From: Thermodesulfobacteriota bacterium
Lineage (GTDB): Bacteria > Desulfobacterota > DSM-4660 > Desulfatiglandales > Desulfatiglandaceae
Length of the DNA stretch: 60,707 nt
Direction of reading: 5' to 3'
Assembly (NCBI GenBank): GCA_028278625.1
Contig: JANQDY010000124.1
Location: 1-60,707 of the forward strand
Within the stretch, counting starts at the first letter, position 1; the number at the start of each line of letters is the position of its first letter. Below are positions 9,187 through 18,580 of this stretch, in pieces. Below the pieces are notes generated by a model. The model ran no database searches. It was not told the origin of the DNA and was given only the letters and a program-made list of their open reading frames with translations. Position numbers and translations under genes: made by a program.

Positions 9187-12100
9187 TCCTCAACGAGATT
9201 GCGCTAAAACGGCAGGTCACGGTGCTGACCCTGATGGTCTTTATCCTGCTGGCGGGGATATACTGCTATATCACGCTTCCCCGGGAGAATTTTCCCGATA
9301 TCACCATCCCTTACGTCTTTGTCACCACCACCTATGAGGGCGTTGCGCCGGAGGACATGGAGGAGCTTATCTCCATTCCCATCGAACGCAAACTCAAGGG
9401 TATTTCCGACGTGGAAGAGATTCGCTCCACTTCCGCCGAAGGTATTTCCACGGTGGCGGTCAAGTTCCTGCCGTCGGTGGATATCGAGGATGCCCTTCAG
9501 AAAGTCCGGGACAAGGTGGACCAGGCCAAAAAAGACCTGCCAGGAGATCTTCCCGATGATCCGGTGATCCAGGAAGTGAACTTTTCGGATCTGCCGGTGA
9601 TCCGCGTGGTATTGTCGGGACCTTTCAGCCTAAGGCGGTTGCAGCAATTTGCCGAAGATATGGAAGACCGCCTGGAATCCATTCCCGGGGTCCTGGATGC
9701 CCGTTTGAGCGGCGGACTGGAAAGGGAAATTCACGTGGAGTTTGATCTGGACCGGGTGGGAGCCTACCGGGTCCCCTTTTCGAGCCTCATCAACGCCGTC
9801 AACAGAAGCAACGTGAACATGCCCGGCGGCAGTATGGATATCGGTCAGGCCAAGTATCTGGTGCGGGTGCCCGAGGATTTCGACAATCCGGCGGAAATTT
9901 TCTCCATTGTGGCCTTCGTAAAAGACGGCAAGCCGGTCTATTTGAGAGACGTTGCCTTTATTCGGGACAGCCACAAGGACCCCATCACGAGGAGCCGCAT
10001 CAACGGTGAAAAAAGCGTTACCCTTGCCATTCAGAAACGGAGCGGCGAGAACATCGTCGAGGTGACGGATCAGGTAAAATCCGTGGTAAGGGAGATGAAA
10101 CCCCTGCTGCCGCCCAATCTAAGAATCGATCTCACGTCGGATATGAGCAATGATGTGCGGTTGATGGTGGCGGATCTGGAAAACAACATCCTTTCCGGTC
10201 TGATTCTGGTGGTGGCGGTGATTCTGCTCTTCATCGGCGGCCGTTCGGCGGTATTCGTGGCATTGGCCATCCCTTATTCCATGCTCATTACTTTCATCCT
10301 GCTGGCGGCTTTTGATGTGACCCTTAATATGGTGGTGCTTTTTTCCCTGATTCTGGCCCTGGGGATGCTGGTGGACAATGGCATTGTCATCGTCGAGAAC
10401 ATCTACCGGCACATTCAGGAAGGGATGGGCCGGAAAGAGGCGGCCCTGGTCGGTACCAACCAAGTGGCCTGGCCGGTCATAACATCCACCATCACCACGC
10501 TTGGGGCGTTCATGCCCATGCTGTTCTGGCCGGATATTATGGGAGAATTCATGGGTTATCTTCCACAGACACTGATCATGGCCCTTTCAGCCTCTCTCTT
10601 TGTGGCCCTGGTGATCAATCCCGTCCTCTCGGCCCGGTATCAGAAGATCAGACGTCATAAGGCCGAAAAAAAGGAAGCACCCTCCAAAGAACCGTTCGTC
10701 AAACGGGTTTACCTGGTTTTATTGAAATGGTCCCTTCGTCACCGGCTGCTGGTGGTATTTACCGCCTTTGTGTTGTTGGTGGTATCGGCGCTCTTGTATG
10801 GGGCTTTTGGGAAGGGGACCGAGTTCTTGCCGGACACGGAACCGCGCAGAGCCTATGTGCATATCAAGGCCCCCGAGGGCACCAACCTGGATGCTTCCGA
10901 CAAACTGGTTCAGCTGGTGGAGAACATCGTTTCCAAATATGAAGACATCAAATACGTGATTTCCAACATCGGTGCGGAGGGCGGCGACCCCTTTTCACAG
11001 GGCGGAACCGGGACCCATATCAATCGTGTGGCCCTGGACTTCAAGGATTTCCACGACCGAAAGACCTTGTCATCGGTGGTGGTGAAGGAGGTTCGTGAAA
11101 AGACCCTGGGGACCGTCAAAGGGGCTGAGGTGCAGGTTGAAAAGGAAAAGGAAGGGCCCCCCACCGGAGCCCCGGTGAACCTGGAAATTTCGGGAAAAGA
11201 CATTCATGTGCTGGGGGATCTGGCCGGCGCCATCAGAAAGGAGATAAAAGATATTCCGGGTCTGGTGGATTTGAAGGACAATTTCGTCAAGGGAAAGCCA
11301 GAGATTCGCGTACGCGTTGACAAGGAAAAGGCCGCCCTCATGGGGCTCGATACCTACACCATTGCCTATACGGTGAAGACCGCCATTAACGGTGCCAAAG
11401 TGGGTGTCTATCGGGAAGGAAAGGATGAATACGATATCATTGCGCGCCTTCCGGACAAGGACCGCCGTTCACTTGAGAGTCTCAAACGGATTACCGTTTC
11501 AGGCCCCCAAGGAGAGCCGATCCCTCTTACCTCCCTGGCCAATGTGACCTTGAGCAGCGGGCTTGGCGCCATCATGCGCCTGGACCAGAAGCGGGTGGTG
11601 ACCATATCGGGGGATGTTTCCGGAAGGCTGGCCAACGATATTATCAGAGATATTGACGACCGTCTCAAAACCCGTATCGACTGGCCGCGCGGATATGCCT
11701 ATCGGTTCTCAGGTGAGCAGGAGGAGCAGGCGAAATCGGCCGCTTTCCTGACGAAAGCCTTTATTGCCGCGCTCTTTATCATCTTTCTGGTTCTGATAAC
11801 CCAGTTTAATTCCTTCATGACCCCCTTCATCATCCTGACGTCGGTGCTTCTCTCTTTGATCGGCGTATTCCTGGGGCTGCTGGTAACCGACATGCCCTTC
11901 GGTGTGATCATGACCGGGATCGGTGTGATCAGCCTGGCGGGGGTCGTGGTCAATAACGCCATCGTTCTAATTGACTATTTCAACCAGTTGAAGGAACGAG
12001 GAATGGCGGCCGGTGACGCCCTGATCAAGGCGGGCCTCGTGCGGTTTCGGCCGGTGATGCTGACCGCCATCACCACCATTTTAGGCCTCTTGCCCATGGC

Positions 12101-12293
12101 CACCGGGATCAGTTTTGATTTCAGGAAGTTTGCGTGGGATATCGGCAATGAGTCCAGCCAGTGGTGGGGCCCCATGGCTGTGGCGGTTATTTTCGGCCTG
12201 GCCGTTGCAACCCTTTTGACCCTGGTGGTGGTGCCGGTTCTCTGTTCCCTTTTAAACAGCGTTCAGGAGAAATTCGGAAAACGCCCGGTATAA
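9183..12293 (+). CDS. RND efflux transporter permease (AcrB/HAE1 type)
   Basis: A 1036-residue inner-membrane pump with the usual RND plan: TM1 (about 10-32), a large periplasmic loop, TM2-6, cytoplasmic segment, TM7, a second loop, TM8-12. The N-terminus starts ALKRQVTVLTLMVFILLAGI and the porter motif PRENFPDI is present. In TM4 the proton-relay sequence is LGMLVDNGIVIVENI: one of the two AcrB aspartates is Asn, a substitution common in a large RND subfamily. Substrate cannot be told from sequence; the family exports drugs, bile acids, lipids and other amphipathic molecules by proton antiport. It overlaps the adaptor gene by ATGA and is the last gene of the unit, ending convergently with a cyclophilin. 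Confidence 0.94.
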   Translation: MILNEIALKRQVTVLTLMVFILLAGIYCYITLPRENFPDITIPYVFVTTTYEGVAPEDMEELISIPIERKLKGISDVEEIRSTSAEGISTVAVKFLPSVDIEDALQKVRDKVDQAKKDLPGDLPDDPVIQEVNFSDLPVIRVVLSGPFSLRRLQQFAEDMEDRLESIPGVLDARLSGGLEREIHVEFDLDRVGAYRVPFSSLINAVNRSNVNMPGGSMDIGQAKYLVRVPEDFDNPAEIFSIVAFVKDGKPVYLRDVAFIRDSHKDPITRSRINGEKSVTLAIQKRSGENIVEVTDQVKSVVREMKPLLPPNLRIDLTSDMSNDVRLMVADLENNILSGLILVVAVILLFIGGRSAVFVALAIPYSMLITFILLAAFDVTLNMVVLFSLILALGMLVDNGIVIVENIYRHIQEGMGRKEAALVGTNQVAWPVITSTITTLGAFMPMLFWPDIMGEFMGYLPQTLIMALSASLFVALVINPVLSARYQKIRRHKAEKKEAPSKEPFVKRVYLVLLKWSLRHRLLVVFTAFVLLVVSALLYGAFGKGTEFLPDTEPRRAYVHIKAPEGTNLDASDKLVQLVENIVSKYEDIKYVISNIGAEGGDPFSQGGTGTHINRVALDFKDFHDRKTLSSVVVKEVREKTLGTVKGAEVQVEKEKEGPPTGAPVNLEISGKDIHVLGDLAGAIRKEIKDIPGLVDLKDNFVKGKPEIRVRVDKEKAALMGLDTYTIAYTVKTAINGAKVGVYREGKDEYDIIARLPDKDRRSLESLKRITVSGPQGEPIPLTSLANVTLSSGLGAIMRLDQKRVVTISGDVSGRLANDIIRDIDDRLKTRIDWPRGYAYRFSGEQEEQAKSAAFLTKAFIAALFIIFLVLITQFNSFMTPFIILTSVLLSLIGVFLGLLVTDMPFGVIMTGIGVISLAGVVVNNAIVLIDYFNQLKERGMAAGDALIKAGLVRFRPVMLTAITTILGLLPMATGISFDFRKFAWDIGNESSQWWGPMAVAVIFGLAVATLLTLVVVPVLCSLLNSVQEKFGKRPV

Positions 12294-12310
12294 TGGTTCG
12301 TTCCTATGCA

Positions 12311-12886
12311 CTAGTCCTGAACAGTCATTTTGATAATCTTGACCGGTTCCACCGGTACGTCGCTCATCATCCCTTTCTTTGTGGTTTTGACCGCTGAAAT
12401 GGCATCCACCACATCCATTCCTTTGACCACTTTCCCGAAAACCGCATATCCCCACCCCTGAGGAGTCGCGCTTTTGTGGTTTAAAAAGCCGTTGTTCTTC
12501 GTATTGATGAAGAACTGGTTGGTGGCACTATGGGGATCCTGGGTGCGTGCCATGGCAATGGTACCGCGATTGTTCTTTAGGCCGTTATCGGCCTCGTTCT
12601 GGATGGGAAGTTCGGTGGACCGCTTTTTCATTTTATCGGTAAAACCTCCCCCTTGAATCATAAAATCGGGAATGACCCGGTGAAAGATGGTCCCGTCATA
12701 GTGCCCCCAACGCACATACCTCAGAAAATTCTTGACCGACTCCGGTGCCTCATCGGGAAACAGTTCGAGTACGATGGTCCCTTTGGACGTCTCCATGACG
12801 ACCTTAGGGTTGTCCGACAGCCCGCCCAAGGCCGCCAAAGGGTTTAGCAGCGCAAAAAACAACACCAAAACGATTCCGTATTTCAT
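12311..12886 (-). CDS. Exported cyclophilin-type peptidyl-prolyl isomerase
   Basis: A 191-residue periplasmic isomerase that speeds cis-trans isomerisation of prolyl bonds. The start is ATG at 12886 because AAAAGGAGG lies nine bases before it; an upstream in-frame start at 12919 would put extra charged residues before the signal sequence. The signal peptide (KYGIVLVLFFALLNPLAALG) is followed by the cyclophilin fold with FHRVIPDFMIQGGG, ATNQFFIN and FGKVVKGMDVV, which hold the active-site Arg, Phe, Met and Gln. It ends 17 bases from the convergent RND gene. No companion gene is evident. Confidence 0.92.
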   Translation of the reverse strand: MKYGIVLVLFFALLNPLAALGGLSDNPKVVMETSKGTIVLELFPDEAPESVKNFLRYVRWGHYDGTIFHRVIPDFMIQGGGFTDKMKKRSTELPIQNEADNGLKNNRGTIAMARTQDPHSATNQFFINTKNNGFLNHKSATPQGWGYAVFGKVVKGMDVVDAISAVKTTKKGMMSDVPVEPVKIIKMTVQD

Positions 12887-13131
12887 TTCCCAAATTCCTC
12901 CTTTTCTGTTATCCGTCATGTTTCATGGTTGAATCATCCTCCATATACACAATCTCACCCGATTTTGAAAAGAAGAATTTGAAGCACTGTTGCCACGCTT
13001 TTGTGGGCCTCGGCGGTCTTCCTGAATCTTGGTTTTTTTATCATATCTTCTTGTGCTTTTTTTCAGCAGATGCAATTATTGCCGGTAGATGTAAGGGAGG
13101 ACCTTTTGTCCCGCAGAAAACCCGTTAACGG

Positions 13132-16100
13132 ATGGAACCCATGGAACAGGCCATTCGATCCGAAGCCCTGGAAGTCAATCTGGAAGAAACCAGAAAGATC
13201 AAAGTCCACGTGCCGAAACGATATCGAGCGTTTATCGCCCTTTCGGCATCCCACTACGGTATTCATGAGCGTGCGCAAAAATGCATGACCGAATACCACC
13301 ATCCCTATGCCAACCATGCCTTTGTTGTCGGTGAACTCCGAAGAATCGTTTTGAACGATTTCTGGTTTTATATTGCCCTTGAAGACGCAACCGAAGCCTT
13401 TCAGGTGATGATTGAGACCCTGAGCCAATTGCTCACCTCCTCTGAGGTTGATGAAAAACTGAAAGAGAACATTATCAGAACCCTCATTGAATTCATTGAT
13501 CGCCTGGCCGGTTTTCCGGAAAAACAAAAACAGACCATTCACGCCTGCACAACCCTTTTGAAAGAAAATCTCGCGGAAAACCGAGATATTTATATCTCTT
13601 GCTCTGCGTTTTTTAAAAAACACTTGCGAAAAACGGCATATTTGCCCGAATTTGAAACTGAAATCTTTCTATTAACAAAGGAGGTGCTGGCGGCGAGTCT
13701 CTATTTCTGGCAGGAAAGCACCAGAATCGAAGAATGGTACCGGGAAAACCGAAGCGTTTTTCACCGTGAATACCAATCGGTCATCAATCAGCTGGGAAGG
13801 GAATATTTTCAGGATCTCAAGGAGAAACTGAAAAAGTCCGATTCATTTGACGACCTGGTTGAGAGTGTTCCGTCTTACGGAGATATTGCAAATAAATTCA
13901 GACAATTGAGCGATAAATTCGATAGATTCATTGAGAAATTCTATTATACCTTTTATCTGCTCTATCTGCCGGGAATGTCCGGTTTGAAAGACCGACTGAT
14001 TCGGGACATCAACTTCCTGTTGGCAAGGGTGGTCAGTGAAATTGATCTCAAGGAGATTTTTGAATTTCTGAATAAGATCTTCGATATGTTCAGTGTCTTT
14101 CGGCAGGACCATACCTCTCCCATCCTCAATTGCATCGCCACCCTCGGGAAAAAGATCATCGATATCGATGATTCAGAAGATCGATTCCGGGTCAATTATT
14201 TTGAAAAGAAACTGATCGATTTCGGGTTTGAGTTCCCGGGAATTGTCTATGTGGACAAAGACTGGAAGACCCATGTTAACAAGAACCATTTGAAAAACAT
14301 TCGGGTCTGGCTCGAAATTCTGAAACACGGCTCTGCCATACTCGAGAAGCTCCTTTCCGCCTTGATTGTGAATTTGAGGCTGGGGGGTGTTTACATTTCG
14401 GATACGGATCTTTTTCAAAGGGACATCACCAATATTTTAAACTCCAATATTTCACCCTTTTACAAGAAAATCAAACAGCTTTCCCATATTTTCCCCGTCT
14501 ATTTCAATGAAATCGGTGCCGAGGGTGAAATCCGCCATGTGACAACGTCCATGGATGAATTGTCCCACAGAAACGATCGATTGATTCACTTTTTGAGAAA
14601 GCAGGTTCACATCGAGGGGAACAACACCCTTATCGACCTGACCCGGAAGGTCTTTTATTTCTGGTACGACGGGGATTTGGAGGCCCTCAAGCGGGGATTT
14701 CCAGCCGATGTCTACGATTCCATTGATCTTAAGGGGAGGTGGTTCAAGCCGATTCATAACCTGCTAAAGGCACTGTGCCGAAAAGGGAAATGCGACCCCG
14801 AGAGATTTCTCCGCATGGATCAGGAAGAATTGAAGGGACTGGTGGATTCAGTTCCTGGGAAAAATGACGTTGATGGCATGAGATTGCTCTATATCTGCCG
14901 CCTCTATGCACTGCTCTGTGAAAAGTACTCCTTTGATACGGTCAACATTGTTTCAATGCTTGAACGGTACAGCTTTCTCAAAAATGAGGATATCAGAGGC
15001 TTCAAACTGTGTATGGAAAGGGGGAACCATTCAGGGGCCTTGAAAATGGTATTTGACCTCATGGGGCAGCTTAAGGAGATCATTCTGGACCCTCAAAAGA
15101 GCGAAGCATGGGAAAGCATTTATTACAAGCGCCATGTGGCCTTCGGCATTCCGTCCATGTACGGCGTTTACCGCGAGAAGAAATTCGAAGCCATGGGTCT
15201 CATCTTCAGGCTTGAAAGGGTGGCGGCCAACCTGATGGACAGCATCATCAACCATATCAATCTCAGGTATATTTCAGCAACCACGCTGAAACGCATTTAC
15301 AGGGTGCTCGAGTTTTTTAAAAAGGGGATGGAACTGGACGGTATCATCAACGAAGGCTTCAACAGCAATCTTCAGATGCTGAGATACTCTCTCACATCCT
15401 CCACGTTCAGTCTGGGACAATACACCAACATCTTTGAATTCATGTCCGAACGGATTCGTGAAATCATCAATGAATATTTCATCAGGTCCTATGAGTACCC
15501 CCTAAATGTCGTTGTGCGGCAGCTTTTCATGAAAGATCCCAGCCATACAAAAGAGGATCGCAAGAGAATTCTGCTGCAGAAAACAGAGGAATTCAACCGG
15601 GAAATGATTTCCAGTTGCTTTCTCCTTCAGAAATTCGACGGCTTCATCTCCCGCATTCTGAAAACCCTTCACAATATGGTGGACAATTTCAGCCCGGAGA
15701 TCATCAATAGCATTATGCGGTATAATCCGGATCTGATCGTCAGCCCCTTCAACAGAAAATCCCCAAAAATGGACAACAAGGTATTTGTGGGGGAGAAGGC
15801 GTATTTTTTGAAAAAACTCTACAGGGCCGGCATTCCCGTTCCGCCAGCCTTTGTTCTGACCACCGAGGTGTTTCGTGAGCGCCATGCCATCTTCAGCCAT
15901 CCGCAGCTGAAAGCTGAGCTGGACAAGAATATCATTCTGCAAGTAAAGGAGCTGGAAAGACTGTGCGGCAGGGCGTATGGAAATCCGAAAAATCCCCTGT
16001 TGTTGTCTGTCCGGTCCGGAGCGGCGGTGTCCATGCCCGGCGCCATGATGACATTTATCAATGTGGGCATGAACGACGAGATCGCCCTTCATTTGAGCCG

Positions 16101-17298
16101 GGAACCGGGGTTCGGATGGGCCGCATGGGATTCCTACCGCCGTTTGCTGCAGAATTGGGGGATGGCGCACGGCATACGAAGGGACGTTTTTGACAAAGTC
16201 ATTTCAGATCATAAAAAGAAATACGGTGTCAGGTCCAAAACGGGTCTCTTGGCCGAACAGATGAAAGCGCTGGCCTTTAAATACAAAGATGTGCTGGAGG
16301 CCCACAACCACGCTTTTGAGCAGCACCCGTTGCGTCAACTGGAAAAGGCCATTTCCATTGTGTTTGATTCGTGGTCGTCGGAGCAGGCAAAGGTCTATCG
16401 CGAGTACCTTAAGGTATCTGAAGATTGGGGTACTTCGGTGATTGTGCAGCAGATGGTCTTTGGGAACCGCAATGAAAAATCCGGTTCAGGGGTGGCTTTC
16501 ACCCATAACCCTTCAAGGGGCCGGCCCGGGGTCCATCTTTACGGCGATTTCAACTTGAGCAGCCAGGGTGAAGACATCGTTTCGGGTCTGGTGCACTCAC
16601 TGCCGGTGGGCAAAACCCAACGAAAGCAGTTGAAACTGGAAGGGACCTCACTTCAGGAGTCTTTTCCGGAGGTTTACAGAAAAATACATGCCGTTGCCAG
16701 AGAGCTGCTGGGAAACCTGGGCTTTACACATCAGGAGATTGAATTCACTTTCGAATCGGAGAAGCCGGAGGATTTATACATCCTTCAGGTTCGCAATCAG
16801 AATATTCGGTGCGATACCCACGTAAAAGTATTTGAAACCCCCTTGGAAGAGATGATGCTGGTGGGGAGGGGCATCGGCATCGGCGGCGGCGCGCTCTCCG
16901 GCATACTGGCATTCGGAGATGATGATCTGGTTCTTTTTGCGGAAAAATACCCGGACCGAAAAACCATTCTTGTGAGGCCCGACACGGTTCCGGATGACAT
17001 CGGCATGGTATTCAAATGTGACGGGCTCCTTACGGCCAGGGGAGGGGTTACGAGCCATGCGGCGGTAACGGCCACAAAAATCGGAAAAATCTGTATTGTC
17101 AATTGTGCTGAATTATATGTGGATGAAGAAAAAAAGGAATGTACCATCGGGGGGCATCATTTCAGAGTGGGTGATGATATCTCCATTGATGGTCATCGCG
17201 GAAACATCTATCGCGGCAGCTATCCCATAAAGACGACGGAGATTGTTTTGGACACGCGGAACAAGTATTCGTCGGATGTGTGTGAAGGAGACTTTTGA
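13132..17298 (+). CDS. PPDK-like dikinase with large N-terminal domain, lacking the PEP-binding barrel
   Basis: A 1388-residue cytosolic protein. Residues 1 to about 880 are mostly helical, without a signal peptide, and are not recognised. From about 882 it matches the ATP-grasp nucleotide-binding domain of pyruvate phosphate dikinase: LLSVRSGAAVSMPGAMMTF, GSGVAFTHNPSRG, SSQGEDIVSG and LQVRNQN. A swivelling phosphohistidine domain follows, TARGGVTSHAAV, with catalytic His1309. The protein then stops after GDDISIDGHRGNIY, where real PPDK continues into a 350-residue TIM barrel that binds PEP/pyruvate. It should therefore autophosphorylate on His from ATP but pass the phosphate to something other than pyruvate, perhaps a substrate held by the N-terminal region. 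The next gene starts on its stop codon (TGATG), so the two are translationally coupled. Start ATG 13132 has a weak ribosome site. Confidence 0.8.
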   Translation: MEPMEQAIRSEALEVNLEETRKIKVHVPKRYRAFIALSASHYGIHERAQKCMTEYHHPYANHAFVVGELRRIVLNDFWFYIALEDATEAFQVMIETLSQLLTSSEVDEKLKENIIRTLIEFIDRLAGFPEKQKQTIHACTTLLKENLAENRDIYISCSAFFKKHLRKTAYLPEFETEIFLLTKEVLAASLYFWQESTRIEEWYRENRSVFHREYQSVINQLGREYFQDLKEKLKKSDSFDDLVESVPSYGDIANKFRQLSDKFDRFIEKFYYTFYLLYLPGMSGLKDRLIRDINFLLARVVSEIDLKEIFEFLNKIFDMFSVFRQDHTSPILNCIATLGKKIIDIDDSEDRFRVNYFEKKLIDFGFEFPGIVYVDKDWKTHVNKNHLKNIRVWLEILKHGSAILEKLLSALIVNLRLGGVYISDTDLFQRDITNILNSNISPFYKKIKQLSHIFPVYFNEIGAEGEIRHVTTSMDELSHRNDRLIHFLRKQVHIEGNNTLIDLTRKVFYFWYDGDLEALKRGFPADVYDSIDLKGRWFKPIHNLLKALCRKGKCDPERFLRMDQEELKGLVDSVPGKNDVDGMRLLYICRLYALLCEKYSFDTVNIVSMLERYSFLKNEDIRGFKLCMERGNHSGALKMVFDLMGQLKEIILDPQKSEAWESIYYKRHVAFGIPSMYGVYREKKFEAMGLIFRLERVAANLMDSIINHINLRYISATTLKRIYRVLEFFKKGMELDGIINEGFNSNLQMLRYSLTSSTFSLGQYTNIFEFMSERIREIINEYFIRSYEYPLNVVVRQLFMKDPSHTKEDRKRILLQKTEEFNREMISSCFLLQKFDGFISRILKTLHNMVDNFSPEIINSIMRYNPDLIVSPFNRKSPKMDNKVFVGEKAYFLKKLYRAGIPVPPAFVLTTEVFRERHAIFSHPQLKAELDKNIILQVKELERLCGRAYGNPKNPLLLSVRSGAAVSMPGAMMTFINVGMNDEIALHLSREPGFGWAAWDSYRRLLQNWGMAHGIRRDVFDKVISDHKKKYGVRSKTGLLAEQMKALAFKYKDVLEAHNHAFEQHPLRQLEKAISIVFDSWSSEQAKVYREYLKVSEDWGTSVIVQQMVFGNRNEKSGSGVAFTHNPSRGRPGVHLYGDFNLSSQGEDIVSGLVHSLPVGKTQRKQLKLEGTSLQESFPEVYRKIHAVARELLGNLGFTHQEIEFTFESEKPEDLYILQVRNQNIRCDTHVKVFETPLEEMMLVGRGIGIGGGALSGILAFGDDDLVLFAEKYPDRKTILVRPDTVPDDIGMVFKCDGLLTARGGVTSHAAVTATKIGKICIVNCAELYVDEEKKECTIGGHHFRVGDDISIDGHRGNIYRGSYPIKTTEIVLDTRNKYSSDVCEGDF

Positions 17299-18539
17299 TG
17301 AATGAGAATCTGAACCTGCTGGGAATCAACGGTCTGGGTCGAATTGCAAAACTGATGCTCTGGGAACAGATTCGACGAAAACATTTTGACGGTTTTGTGG
17401 TGAACATCGGGCGGGAAGTGGGAACCGGGCTTGAAGCCGTGGCGCACACCATTGGTAGGGATTCCACCTATGGGAGCCTCAAGAAGTTCCTATATGGTTA
17501 TGGGGAAACCGATTTCGACATTAGAATTTTGGACCGTGAAAAAGGACGCATCGAGGTGGATAAAATGCCGGTGACCATTTTGAGATCGGCCCGGAATCCG
17601 GAGGATATCAACTGGCGCCAGTACGGTGTGCGGCTTGTGGTGGACTGCACAGGGGCTCACAAAGATCCCACGGTGCCTTCAGGGGAGGGCAAACCGAGCA
17701 TCAGGGGTCATCTGGCGGCGGGCGCGGAAAAGGTGATCATCAGCGCGCCCACGAAAATCGCCGACAAGGCGGCTGGGACACCCGATGATTTCGGTATGTT
17801 CATATACGGCATCAACCACCTTGACTTCGACCCCGCCAGGCACCATGTGATTTCCGGGGCCAGTTGCACCACCACCGGGTTGAGTCACATGATAAAGCCG
17901 CTTTTGGAGAACAGTGAAACCAGCAAGATCCTCACCGCTTCCATGTCAACCATTCACGCGGCAACGGGAAGCCAGAGCATCCTCGATTCCTCTCCCAAGA
18001 AAGGGGCCGGAGATCTCCGGAAAAACCGTTCCATCTTCAACAATATCATTCTCACCTCCACCGGGGCGGCAAAGGCCCTGGAGCAGGTCCTGCCCGAGAT
18101 TCAGCGGTTCGGTTTCATGGCGGATTCCGTGCGGATTCCAACGAACACGGCATCCCTGATTGTTTTAAATGTCACCTTCTCATCCCCCATGACTGATTCC
18201 GGCGGACCGGTGGTGAACCGCGAGTTTTTGAACAACATCTACAGGGAAGCCGCGGCCGGGTCTCAGAAAGGGCTGCTGGTTTTCAGTGAAAAGCAGAATG
18301 TTTCAGCGGATATCATCGGTTATCAGGCCTCGGTGGTGCTGGAAGGGCATGACACCCATACGCGGACCGGCTTTCTGGATATCCCTTCGGAGATGTTGAG
18401 CCAATGCGGGGTGAAGGAGGCCTACGACGTCAGGTTGCCGGTGACCCATGCCAAGATCTTCGGCTGGTACGACAATGAGTACGGCAGCTATGTCTACAGT
18501 CTGGGAAAGCTGACCATTTATATTGACAAGCACATGTAA
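17298..18539 (+). CDS. Divergent glyceraldehyde-3-phosphate dehydrogenase paralogue
   Basis: A 413-residue member of the GAPDH superfamily, about 80 residues longer than the usual enzyme encoded at 55652. The NAD-binding start is INGLGRIAKLMLWEQI (normally NGFGRIGR). The active-site motif is GASCTTTGLSH with Cys190, in place of SCTTNCLAP. A His in MSTIHAATG, a substrate motif STGAAKA, and the C-terminal WYDNEYGSY are kept, so oxidation of an aldehyde phosphate is plausible. There are insertions around 60-110 and after 110. The ATG at 17298 overlaps the previous stop by one base and has GAAGGAG seven bases upstream. Its link to the PPDK-like protein suggests a joint role at the triose-phosphate/PEP level, but specificity is unknown. 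Confidence 0.85.
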   Translation: MNENLNLLGINGLGRIAKLMLWEQIRRKHFDGFVVNIGREVGTGLEAVAHTIGRDSTYGSLKKFLYGYGETDFDIRILDREKGRIEVDKMPVTILRSARNPEDINWRQYGVRLVVDCTGAHKDPTVPSGEGKPSIRGHLAAGAEKVIISAPTKIADKAAGTPDDFGMFIYGINHLDFDPARHHVISGASCTTTGLSHMIKPLLENSETSKILTASMSTIHAATGSQSILDSSPKKGAGDLRKNRSIFNNIILTSTGAAKALEQVLPEIQRFGFMADSVRIPTNTASLIVLNVTFSSPMTDSGGPVVNREFLNNIYREAAAGSQKGLLVFSEKQNVSADIIGYQASVVLEGHDTHTRTGFLDIPSEMLSQCGVKEAYDVRLPVTHAKIFGWYDNEYGSYVYSLGKLTIYIDKHM

Positions 18540-18580
18540 GAAAAGAGCACTCATCATCATTCTGGAAGGAAAAGGATAGG

